This document shows, piece after piece, positions 29,200 through 44,100 of a stretch of DNA of 64,000 nt. This stretch comes from Petrolisthes cinctipes (Eukaryota; Arthropoda; Malacostraca; Decapoda; Porcellanidae). The notes under the pieces were generated by a model. The model was given only the letters and a program-made list of their open reading frames with translations. It made no database searches and was not told where the DNA came from. Each line of letters starts with the position of its first letter. Positions within the stretch are counted from its first letter, which is position 1. The translations under genes were made by a program, and so were the position numbers. The DNA lies in assembly GCA_033782935.1 (NCBI GenBank), contig JAWQEG010001559.1:1-64000 (forward strand). Direction: 5' to 3'.

Positions 29200-32100
29200 A
29201 CTGTAATGACACCCACACAGCCACCACCCCATCAATGACTGTTGATATTTACAGTCCAAGTATTGTAATGACATCAACACACCCACCACCCCATGAATTA
29301 CTGTTGATAGTTACAGTCCAAGCACGGTAATGACACCCACACAACCACCACCCCATGAATGACTGTTGATATTTACATTCCAAGCATTGTAATGACACCC
29401 TCACACCCACCACCCTATGAATGACTATTGATATTTACAGTCCAAGCATTGTAATGACACACACACCCACCACCCCATAAATGTCTGTTAATATTTACAG
29501 TCCAAACACTGTAATGACACCCACACATCCACATCCCTATAAATGACTGTCAATATGTACAGTCCAAGCACTGTAATGACACCCACCACCAATGAATGAC
29601 TGCTGATATATGCAGTCCAAGCACTGTAATGACACCCACACATCCACCACCCGATGAATGACTGTTGATATTTACAGTCAAGGCCCTGTAATGATACCCA
29701 CCACCCCATTAATGATGGTTGATATTTACAGTCCACTACACTATGAATAACAGTTGATATTTAAGGTCCAAGCACTGTAATAACACACACACACACACCA
29801 CCCCATAAATGACTGTTGATATTTACAGTCCAAGCACTGTAATGACACACACACCAACCAACCAATAAATGACTGTTGATATTTACAATCCAAGCACTGT
29901 AATGACACCCACAATCCCATAAATGACTGTTGATATTTACAGTCCAATCAGTGTAATGACACCCACACACCCACATCTCCATGAATGACTGTTGATATTT
30001 GCTGTTCAAGAACTGTTATGACACCCACACATCTACCACCACATGAATGACTGTTGATATTTACAATCCAAGCACTGTAATAACACACACACACCCACAA
30101 CCCCATGAATGACTGTTGATATTTTAAGTCCAAGCACTGTAATGACACCCTCACATGCACGATCCCATGAATGACTGTTGATATTTACAGTCCAAGCACT
30201 TTAATAACACCCTCACACCCACCACACCATGAATGACTATTGATATATACAGTCCAAGCACTGTAATGACACCACCACCCCATAAATGACTGTTGATATT
30301 TGCAGTCCAAGGACTGTAATGACACCCACACATCCACCACCCAATGAATGACTATTAATATTTACAGCCAAAGCAATGTAATGACACCCAATACCCCATT
30401 AATGATGGTTGATATTTACAGTCCACCACCCCATGAATGACTATTAATATTTACAGTCCATGCACTGTAATAACACACACACACACCACCCAATGAATGA
30501 CTGTTGATATTTATAGTCCAAGAACTGTAATGGCACCCACAAACTTCAGGAATGACAGTTGATATTTACAGTCCAAGCACTGTAATGACACCCACACACC
30601 AACCAAACAATGAATGACTGTTGATATTTACAATCCAAGCACTGTAATGACAACCACCACCCCATTAATGACTGTTGATATTTGCAGTCTAGGCACTGTA
30701 ATGACACCCACACATCCACAACCCCATGAATGACTGTTGATAATTACAGTCCAATCACTGTAATGACACCCACACTCCCAACACCCGATGAGTAACTGTT
30801 GATACTTACAGTCCAAGCACTGTAATGACACACACACACCAACCACCCCATGACTGACTCTTTATATTTACAGTCCAAGCAGTGAAATGACACCCACTCA
30901 CCAACCACCCCATGATTGACTGTTAACATTTGATGTCCAAGCACTGTAATGGCACATACATATCCACCACCCCATGAATGACTATTGATATTTACAGTCC
31001 AAGCACTGTAATGACACCTACCATCCCATAAATGGATGTTGATATTTACAGTCCAAGCACTGTAATGACACCTACACACCCACTATCCCATGACTGACTG
31101 TTGACATTTACAGTCCATGCACTGTAATGACACCCTCAGACCCACCACCCTATGAATGACTATTGATATTTATAGTCCAAACACTGTAATGACACCCTCA
31201 CACCCACCACCCCATAAATGACTGTTGATATCTACAGTCCAAGTACTGTAATGACAGCCACTCACCCACCACTACATCAATGACTGTTGATATTAACAGT
31301 CAAAGCATTGTAATGATACCCACACACCCACCACCCCATAAATGACTGTTGATAGTCATAGTCCAAGCAATGTAATGACACCCACACACCCACCACCCTA
31401 TGAATGATTGTTGATATATACAGTCCAAGCACTGTAATGGCACCCACCACCACATGAATCATCGTTGATATATACAGTCAGAGCACTGTAATGACACTTC
31501 CACACACACCACCCAATGAATTACCTTTGATATATATTAACAGTCCAAGCACTGTAATGACACACACACAAACACCACCCCATGAAAGACAGTTGATATT
31601 TACAATCCAAGCACTGTAATGACATCCACACACTGACCACTCCATTAATGACTGTTGATATTTACAGTCCAAGCACTGTAATGACACCCCCAAACCCACC
31701 AATCCATGAATGACTGTTGATATTTACAGTCCAAGCACTGTAATGACACCCTAACACCCACCACCCCATGAATGACTGTTGATGTCTACAGTCCTAGCAT
31801 TGTAATGACACCCTCACATCCACCACCCTATAAATGACTATTGATATTTGTTGTTCAAGCACTGTAATGACACCCTCACAACCACCACCCCATGAATGAC
31901 TGTTGATATTTACAGTTTAAGCACTGTAATGACACACACCACCCCATAAATGGATGTTGATATTTACAGTCCAAGCACTGTAATGACACCTACACACCCA
32001 CCATCCCACGACTGACTGTTGATATTTACAGTCCTAGCACTGTAATGACACCCTCAGACACACCACCCTATGAATGACTATTGATATTTATTGTCCAAGC

Positions 32101-35100
32101 ACAGTAATGACACCCTAACACCCACCACCCCATGAATGGCTGTTGATGTTTACAGTCCAAGCATTGTAATGACACCCTCACATCCACCACCCTATGAATG
32201 ACTATTGATATTTGTTGTTCAAGCACTGTAATGACACCCTCACAACCACCACCCCATGAATGACTGTTGATATTTACAGTTTAAGCACTGTAATGACACA
32301 CACTATTCCATAAATGGATGTTGATATTTACAGTCCAAGCACTATAATGACACCTACACACCCACCATCCCACGACTGACTGTTGATATTTACAGTCCAA
32401 GCACTGTAATGACACCCTCAGACACACCACCCTATGAATGACTATTGATATTTATAGTCCAAGCACAGTAATGACACCCTAACACCCACCACCCCATGAA
32501 TGACTGTTGATGATTACAGTCCAAGCATTGTAATGACACCCTCACATCCACCACCCTATGAATGACTATTGATATTTGTTGTTCAAGCACTGTAATGACA
32601 CCCTCACAACCACCACCCCATGAATGACTGTTGATAAATACAGTCCAAGTACTGTAATGACACCCACACACCCACCACCCCATCAATGACCGTTGATATT
32701 TACAGTCCAAGCATTTTAATGACACACACACACCCACCACCCCATAAATGTCTGTTAATATTTACAGTCCAAGCTCTGTAATGACACCCACACATCCACA
32801 TCCCTATGAATGACTGTTGATATTTACAGTCCAAGCTCTGTAATGACACCCACCAAGACTGTTGATATTGACAGTCCAAGCACTGTAATGACACCCTAAC
32901 ACCCACCACCCCATGAATGACTGTTGATGTTTACAGTCCAAGCATTGTAATGACACCCTCACATCCACCACCCTATAAATGACTACTGATATTTGTTGTT
33001 CAAGCACTGTAATGACACCCTCACAACCACCACCCCATGAATAACTGTTGATATATGCAGTCCAAGCACTGTAATGACACCCACACATCCACCACCCCAT
33101 GAATGACTGTTGATATTTATAGTCAAAGCAATGTAATGACACCCAACACCCCATTAATGATGGTTGATATTTACAGTCCACAACTCCATGAATGACTATT
33201 GATATTTACAGTCAATGAAGTGTAATAACACACACACTCCCACCACCCCATGAATGACTGTTGATATTTACAGTCCAAGCGCTGTAATGACACCCGCACA
33301 TGCACCATTCTATGAATGACTGTTGATATTTACAGTTAAAGCACGGTAATGACACCCACCACCCCATAAATAATAGTTTATATTACGTTCCAAGCACGGT
33401 CATAACACCTACATACCCCCTACTCCATTAATGACTGTTGATATATATTAACAGTCCAAGCACTGTAATGACACACACACACCCCACAACCCTTGAATGA
33501 CTGTTGATATTTACAGTCCAAGCACTGTAATAACACACACACCCACCAACCCATGAATGATTGTTGATATTTACAATCCAAGCACTGTAATGACACCAAC
33601 CACCCTATGAATGACTGTTGAGATTTACAGTCTAGGCACTGTAATGACACCCACACACCCACCACCCAATGAATGACTGTTGATATTTACAGTCCTAGCA
33701 CTGTAATGACACCAACACTATAAACCCCACCCCATGAATGACTGTTGATACTAACAGTCCAAGCACTGTAATAACACACACTAACCACTCCATGACTGAC
33801 TGTTGATATTTACAGTCCAAGCACTGTAATGACACCCACACACCCACCACCCCATAAATGACTGTTGATATTTGCTGTCCAAGCACTGTAATGACACCAA
33901 CACACCCACCACCCCATGAATGACTGTTGATATTTACAATCCAAGCACTGTAATAACACACACACATCCACCACCCCATGAATGACTGTTGATATTTACA
34001 GTCCAAGCACTGTAATGACACCCTCACATGCACCACCCCATGAATGACTGCTAATATTTACAGTCCAAGCACTGTAATAACACACACACCCACCAACCCA
34101 TGAATGACTGTTGATATTTACAATCCAAGCACTGTAATGACACCAACCACCCTATGAATGACTGTTGAGATTTACAGTCTAGGCACTGTAATGACACTCA
34201 CACACCCACCACCCAATGAATGACTGTTGATATTTACAGTCCTAGCACTGTAATGACACCAACACTATAAACCCCACCCCATGAATGACTGTTGATACTT
34301 ACAGTCCAAGCACTGTAATAACACACACTAACCACTCCATGACTGACTGTTGATATTTACAGTCCAAGCACTGTAATGACACCCACACACCCACCACCCC
34401 ATAAATGACTGTTGATATTTGCTGTCCAAGCACTGTAATGACACCCACACACCCACCACCCCATGAATGACTGTTGATATTTACAATCCAAGCACTGTAA
34501 TAACACACACACATCCACCACCCCATGAATGACTATTGATATTTACAGTCCAAGCACTGTAATGACACCCTCACATGCACCACCCCATGAATGACTGTTA
34601 ATATTTACAGTCCAAGCACTGTAATAACACACTCACACCCACCACCCCATGAATGACTGTTGATATATTCAGTCCAAGCACTGTAATGACACCCACACAC
34701 CCACCACCTCATGAATGACTGTTGATATTTACAGTCCTAGCACTGTAATGATACCAACACACCAACCACCCCATGAATGACTGTTGATATTTACAGTCCA
34801 AGCACTGTAATAACACACACACATCCACCATCCCATGAATGACTGTTGATATTCACAGTCCAAGCACTGTAATGACACCCTCACACTCACTACCCCATTG
34901 ATGACTGTTGATATTTACAGTCCAAGCACTATAATAACACCCGCACACCCACCACCCCATGATTGACTTATGATATATACAGTCCAAGCACTGTAATGAC
35001 ACCCACACACCCACCACATCATCAATGACTGTTGATATTTACAGTCCAAGCATTGAAATGACACACACACATCCACCACCCCATGAATGTCTGTTAATAT

Positions 35101-38100
35101 TTACAGTCCAAGCACTGTAATGACACCCACACATCCACCACCCCATGAATGACTGTTGATATTCACAGTCCAAGCACTGTAATAACACCCGCACACCCAC
35201 CATCCTATGAATGACTTATGATATATACAGTCCAAGCACTGTAATGACACCCACACACCCACCACATCATCAATGACTGTTGATATTTACAGTCCAAGCA
35301 TTGTAATGACACACACACATCCACCACCCCATGAATGTCTGTTAATATTTACAGATCAAGCACTGTAATGACACCCACACATCCACAACCCCATGAATGA
35401 CTGTTGATATTTACAGTCGAAGCACTGTAATGACACCCACCACCCCATAAATGACTGTTGATATTTGCAGTCCAAGTTCTGTAATGACACCCACACATCC
35501 ACTACCCAATGAATGACTGTTAATATTTACAGTCAAAGCAATGTAATGACACCCACCACCCCATTAATGACAGTTGATATTTACCATCCACCACCCCCTG
35601 AATGACAGTTGATATTTACGGTCCATGCACTGTAAAAACACACACACACACACACCCATCACCCCATGAATGACTGTTGATATTTACTGTCCAAGCACGG
35701 AAATAACACACACACCCACCAACCCATGAATGACTGTTGATATTCACAGTCCAAGCACGGTAATGGCACCCACAAACCTCAGGAATGACAGTTGATATTT
35801 ACAGTCCAAGCACTGTAATGACACCCACACACCAACCAAACAATTTATGACTGTTGATATTTACAATCCAAGCACTGTAATGACAACCACCACCCCAAGA
35901 ATGAATGTTGATATTTACAGTCTTGGCACTGTAATGACACCCACACACCCACCACCCCATGAATGACTGTTGATATTTACAGTCCAATCACTGTAGTGAC
36001 ACCCACACTCCCAACACCCCAAGAATAACTGTTGATACTTACACTGAAAGCACTGTAATGACACACACACACACCAACCACCCCATGACTGAATGTTGAT
36101 ATTTACAGTTCAAGCACCGTAATGACACCCACACTCCAACCACCCCATGATTAACTGTTGATATTTGTTGTCCAAGCACTGTAATGACACCCACATATCC
36201 ACCCCCCATGAATGACTGTTGATATTTACAGTTTAAGCACTGTAATGACACACACCACCCCATAAATGGATGTTGATATTTACAGTCCTAGCACTGTAAT
36301 GACACCTACACACCCACCATCCCACAACTGACTGTTTATATTTACAATATTTACAGTCCAAGCACTGTAATGACACCCTCAGACACACCACCCTATGAAT
36401 GACTATTGATATTTATAGTCCAAGCACAGTAATGACACCCTCACGCCCACCACCCTATGAATGACTGTTGATATTTATAGTCCAAGCACTGTAATGACAC
36501 CCACACACCCACCACCTCATCAATGACTGTTGATATTTACACTCCAAACATTGTAATAAAAACCCACACACCCACAACCTCATGAATGACTGTTGATAGT
36601 TACAGTCCAAGCAATGTAATGACACCCACACACCCACCACCCCATAAAAGACTGTTGATATTTACAGTCAAAGCACTGTAATGACACCCACCACCCCATG
36701 AATGATGGTTGATATTTACAGTCCAAGCAGTGTAATGACACCTACACACCCACCACCCAATGAATGACTGTTGATATATATTAACAGTTCAAGCACTGAA
36801 ATGAAACATACACCCACCACCCCATGAAAGACTGTTGATATTTACAGTCCAAGCACTGTAATGACATCCACACACTGACCACTCCATGAATGACATTTGA
36901 TATTTACAGTCCTAGCACTGTAATGACACCCACAACCCCCACCCCATGAATGACTGTAGATATTTACCGTCCAAGCACTGTAATGACACCAACACACCCA
37001 CCACCCCATAAATGACTATTGATGTTTATAGTCCAAGCACTGTAATGACACCCACACACCCACCACACAATGAATGACAGTTGATATTTACAGTCCAAGC
37101 ACTTTAATGACACCCACCAACCCATGAATGACTGTTGATATTTACAGTCCAAGCATTGTTATGACACCCTCACACCCACCACCCTATGAATGACTATTGA
37201 TATTTGTTGTCCAAGCATTGTAATGACTCCATTACACCCACCACTCCATAAATGACTGTTGAAAAATACAGTCCAAGCACTGCAATGACACCCACACACC
37301 CACCACCCCATCAATGACTGTTGATATTTACAGTCCAAGCATTGTAATGACACACACACCCACCACCCCATAAATGTCTGTTAATATTTAAAGTCCAAGC
37401 ACTGTAATGACACCCACACATCCACAACCCCATGAATAACTGTTGATATTTACAGTCCAAGCACTGTAATGACACCCACCACCCCATAAATGACTGTTGA
37501 TATATGTAGTTCAAGCACTGTAATGACACCCACACATTCACCACCCCATGAATGACTGTTGATATTTACAGTCAAAGCACTTTAATGACACCCATCAACC
37601 CATTAATGACAGTTGATATTTACAGTCCACCACTCCATGAATGACTGGTGATATTGGCAGTCCAAGCACTGTAATAACACACACACACACTCACCACCCC
37701 ATGAATTATTGTTGATATTTACAGTCCAAGCACTGTAATGACACACACACCTACCAACCCATGAATGAGTGTTGATATTTACAGTTAAAGCACGGTAATG
37801 ACACCCACCACCCCATAAATGTCGGTTGATATTTACAATCCAAGCACTGTAATGACACCTACTCACCCACCACCCCATGAATGATCTTGATATATATTAA
37901 CAGTCCAAGCACTGTAATTAAACACACATACCCACCACCATATGAATGACTGATGATATTTACAGTCCAAGCATTGTAAGGACACACACACCCACCAACA
38001 CATAAATGACTGTTGATATTTACAGTCAAAGCACTGTAATCACACCCACCACCTCATAAATGACAGTTGATATTTACAGTCCAAGCACTGTAATGACACC

Positions 38101-41100
38101 TACACACCCACCACCCCATCAATGACATTTGATATTTACAGTCCTTGCACTGTAATGACACCAACACTCCAACCACCCCATGATTGACTTTTGATACTTA
38201 CAGTAAAAGCACTGTAATGACCCACACACACCCACCACTCCATGACTGACCTTTTGATATTTACAGTCCAAGCAGTGTAATGACACCCACACACCCACCA
38301 CCCCATAAATAACTGTTGATATTTGATGTCCAAGCACTGTAATGACACCCACACATCCACCACCCCATAAATGACTGTTGATATTTACACTCCAAGCACT
38401 GTAATAACATACACACACCCACCACCCCATGAATGACTGTTGATATTTACAGTCCAAGCACTGTAATGAATCCCTCAAACACACCACCCCATGAATGTCT
38501 GTTGATATTTACAGTCCAAGCACTGTAATCACACCCACACACCCACCACCCCATCAATGACTGTTGATATTTACAGTCCAAGCATTGTAATGACACCTAC
38601 ACATGCACCACCCCATGAATGTCTGTTGAAATATACAGTTCAAGCACTGTAATGACACCCACCACACCATTAATGACTGTTGATATTTACAGTCAAAGCA
38701 CTGTATTGAGTACCACTACCCTATGAATGATCGTTGATATTTACAGTCCAAGCACTGTAATGACATCCTCACACCTGCCACCCTATGAATGACTATTGAT
38801 ATTTGTAGTCCAAGCACTGTAATGACACCCTCACACACACCATCCAATAAATGACTGTTAATATAAACAGTCCAAGCACTGTAATGACACCTACACACCC
38901 ACCACCCCATGAATGACTGTTGATATTTGCTGCCCAAGCACTGTAATGACACAAACACATCCACCACTATATAATTGACTGTTGATATTTACAGTCCAAG
39001 TACTGTAATAACACACACACATCCACCACCCCATGAATGACTGTTGATATTTACAGTTAAAGCACGGTAATGACACCCACCACCCCATAAATGACAGTTG
39101 ATATTTACAGTCCAACCACTGTAATGACACCTACACACCCACCACCCCATGAATGATCTTGATATATATTAACAGTCAAAGCACTGTAATGAAACACACA
39201 CACCCACCACCCCATGAATGACTGATCATATTTACAGTCCAAGCACTGTAATGACACACACACCCACCAACCCATAAATGACTGTTAATATTTACAGTCA
39301 AAGCACTGTAATCACACCCACCACCCCATAAATGATGGTTGATATTTACAGTCCAAGCACTGTAATGACACCTACACACCCACCACCCCATCAATGACTA
39401 TTGATATTTACAGTCCTTGCACTGTAATGACACCAACACTCCCACCACCCCATGAATGACTGTTGATACTTACAGTCCAAGAACTGTAATGACCCCCACA
39501 CACCCACCACTCCATGACTGACTGCTGATATTTACAGTCCAAGCAGTGTAATGACACCCACACACCCACCACCCCATGAATGACTGTTGATATTTGCTGT
39601 CCAAGCACTGTAATGACACCCACACATCCACCACCATATAAATGACTGTTGATATTTTCATTCCAAGCATTGTAATAACATACACACACCCACCACCCCA
39701 TGAATGACTGTTGATATTTACAGTCCAAGCACTGTAATGACCCACACACACCCACCACTCCATGACTGACTGTTGATATTTACAGTCCAAGCAGTGTAAT
39801 GACACCCACACACCCACCACCCCATGAATGACTGTTGATATTTGCTGTCCAAGCACTGTAATCACACCCACACACCCACCACCCCATCAATGACTGTTGA
39901 TATTTACAGTCCAAGCATTGTAATGACACCCACACATGCACCACCCCATGAATGTCTGTTGATATATACAGTCCAAGCACTGTAATGACACCCACACACC
40001 AACCATCCCATGAATGACTGTTGATAGTTACAGTCCAAGCAATGTAATGACACCAACACACCCACCACCCCATGAATGAATGTTGATATATACAGTACAA
40101 GCAATGTAATGTCACCGACACCCTATAAATGACAGTTGATATTTACAGTCCAAGCACTGTAATGACATCATCACACCCACCACCCTATGAATGACTATTG
40201 ATATTTGTAGACCAAGCACTGTAATGACACCCTCACACCCACCACCCCATGAATGCCTGTTGATATATACAGTCCAAACACTGTAATGACACCCACACAT
40301 CCACCACTCCATGAATGACTGTTGATATTTACAGTCCAGGTACTGTAATGACACCCACCACCACATTAATGACTGTTGATATTTGCACTCCAAACACTGT
40401 ATTTACACCAACGCATCCACTACCTCATGAATGACTGTTGATATTTACAATGAAAGCACTGTAATGACACCCACCACCTCATTAATGATGGTTGATATTT
40501 ACAGTCCACCTTCCCATGAATGACTGTTAATATTTACAATCCAAGCACTGTAATTACACCCACACACCCACCACCCCATGAATGACTATTGATATTTACA
40601 GTCCTAGCGCTGTAATGACACCAACACTCCAACCACCCCTTGAATGACTGTTGATACTTACAGTCCAAACACTGTAATATCACCCACACACCTACCACCC
40701 CATGAATGACTGTTAATAGTTACAGTCCAAGCAATGCATTAACACCCACACACCCACCACCCCATGAATGACTGTTGATATTTACAGTCCGAGCCCTGTA
40801 ATGACACTCACCACCCCATGAATGACTGTTGATATTTACAGTCTAAGTCCTGTAATGACACCCACCACCTAATAAATGACAATTGATATATACAGTTTAA
40901 GCATTGTAATGACACCTACACACCCACCACCCCATGAATGACTGTTGATATATATTAACATTCCAAGCACTGTAATGACACACAAACACCCACCACCCCA
41001 TGAATGACTGTTGATATTTACAGTCCAAGCACTGTAATGATACACACACCCAACAACCCATTAATGACTGTTGATATTTACAGTACTAGCACTGTAATTT

Positions 41101-44100
41101 CACCGACACACCCCATAAATGACATTAATATTTACAGTCCAAGCACAGTAATGACACACACACCCAACAACCCATGAATGACTGTTGATATTTACAATAC
41201 AAGCACTGTAATTTTACCGACACAATCCTTGAATGACAGTTGATATTTACAGTCCAAGCACTGTAATGATACCCACACACCTACCACCTAATGAATGACT
41301 GTTGATATTTACAATTCAAGCACTGTAATTACACCAACAACCAACCACCCCATGAATGACTGTTTTTATTTACAGTCCAAGCAATGTAATGACACCCACA
41401 CACCAACCAACCCATGAATGACTGTTGATATTTACAGTCCAAGCACTGAAATGACACCCACACAACCACAACCCCAGGAATGATGGTTAATATTTAAAGT
41501 CCAAAAACTGTAATATCACACAAACACCCACCACCTAAGGAATGACTGTTGATATTTACAGTCCAAGCACTGTAATGACACCCCCACACCCACCACCCTA
41601 TGAATGACTGTTAATATTTACAGTCTAAGCACTGTAATGACACCCACCACCCAATTATGACTGTTGATATTTACAGTCCAAGCACTGTAATGACACCCAC
41701 ACATCCATCACCCCATGAATGACTGTTGATATTTACACTCAAAGCACTGTAATGACTCCCACCACCCCATGAATGATTTGATATTTACAGTCCATGCACT
41801 GTAATTACACCTACACACCAACTACCCTTTTGAATGACTGTTGAAATTTTCAGTCCAAGCTCTGTAATGACACACACTCCCACCAACCGATGAATGACTG
41901 TTGATATTTACACTTTAAACTCTGTAATAGCACCTACACACACCATAAATGACAGTTGATATATACAGTCCAAGCACTGTAATGACACCCACTCACCCAC
42001 CACCCCATGAATGACTGTTGATATTTATAATCCAAGCACTGTAATGACACCCACACACCTACCACTCCATGAATGACTGTTGATATTTACAATCCAAGCA
42101 CTGTATTGACACCCACACACCCACCACCCCATAAATGTCTGTTGATATTTACAGTCAAAGCACTGTAATAACAATCACCATCTTATGAATGACTGTTGAT
42201 ATTTTAAAGTTCAAGCGCTATAATGACACACACACCCATCATCCCATAAATGACTGTTGATATTTACAGTCCATGAACTATAATGATACCCAAACACCCA
42301 CTACCCCATAAAAGATGGTTGATGTTTACAGTCCAAACACTGTAATGACACCCACACACCCACCACCGCATGAATGACTGTTGATATTTACAGTCCAAGC
42401 ACTGTAATGACAACTAAACACTCACCACTCCATGAATGACTATTGATATTTACTGTCCAAGCACTGTAATGACATCCACACACCGACCACCACATGAATG
42501 GCTTGATATTTACATTCCAAGCATAGTACTAACTCGCATACATCCACTACCCCATGAATGACTGTTGATATTTACAGTCCAAGCAATGTCATGACACCCA
42601 CACACCCACCACCCCATGATTGACTGTTGATATTAACAGTCCAAGCAATGTCATGACACCCACACACCCACCACCCCATGAATGAGTGTTGATATTAACA
42701 GTCCAAGCACAGTACCGACAAGCATACATCCACTACCCCATGAATGACTTGATATTTACGGTCCAAGATCTGTAATTACACCTACCCACCTACCACCCCA
42801 TGAATGATTGTTGATATTTACAGTCCAGGAACTGTAATGACACACACCCCCACCAACCTATGAATGACTGTTGATATTTAGAGTCCAAGCTCTGTAATAC
42901 CACCAACACACATCATGAATGACAGTTGATATTTACAATCCAAGCACTGTATTGTCACCCACACACCGACCACCTCATGAATAACTGGTGATATTTACAG
43001 TCTAAGCACTGTAATGACACCCACACACTATCCACCCCATGAATGACTGTTGATATTTACATTCCAAGCACTGTAATAAGACCTACACATCAACCACCCC
43101 ATGAATGACTATTGATATTTACAGTCCAAACACTGTAATGACACTCACACACCATCCACCCCATGAATGACTGTTAATATTTACAGTCCAAGCACTGTAA
43201 TGACACCCACACACCCAACACCCCATGAATGACTGTTGATATATATTAACAGTACAAGCACTGTAATGACACACAAACACCCACCACACCATGAATGACT
43301 GTTGATATTTACATTCCAAACACTGTAATATCACCCACACAACCACCACCTCATGACTGACTGTTGATATTTACAGTCCAAGCAATGCAATGACACACAC
43401 ACACCCACCACCCGATAAATGACTGTTGATATATACAGTCCGAGCACTGTAATGACACTCACAACCCCATGAATGACAGTTGATATTTACAGTTTAAGCA
43501 CTGTAATGACACCTACACACCCACCACCCAATGAATAACTGTTGATATATATTAACAGTCCAAGCACTGTAATGACACACAAACACCCACCACCCAATGA
43601 ATGACTGTTGATATTTACAGTCCAAGCACTGTAATGACACACACACCCACCAACCCATGAATGACTGTTGATATTTACAGTACAAGCACTGTAATTTCAC
43701 CAAAACACCCCATGAATGACAGTTGATATTTACAGTCCAAGCACTGTAATGACACTCACACACCTACCACCCAATGAATGACTGTTGATATTTACAATTC
43801 AAGCACTGTAATGACACCAACAACTAACCACCCCATGAATGACTGTTTATATTTACAGTCCAAGCATTGTAATGACACCCACTCAACCACAATTCTATGA
43901 ATGATGGTTAATATACAGTCCAAACACTGTAATATCACCCACACACCCACCACCTCATGAATGACTGTTGATATTTACAGTCCAAGCACTGTAATGACAC
44001 ACACACACCCACCACCCTATAAATGACTGTTGATATTTACAGTGTAAGCACTGTAATGGCACCCACCACCTTATTAAAAACTTGATATTTTCAGTCTAAG

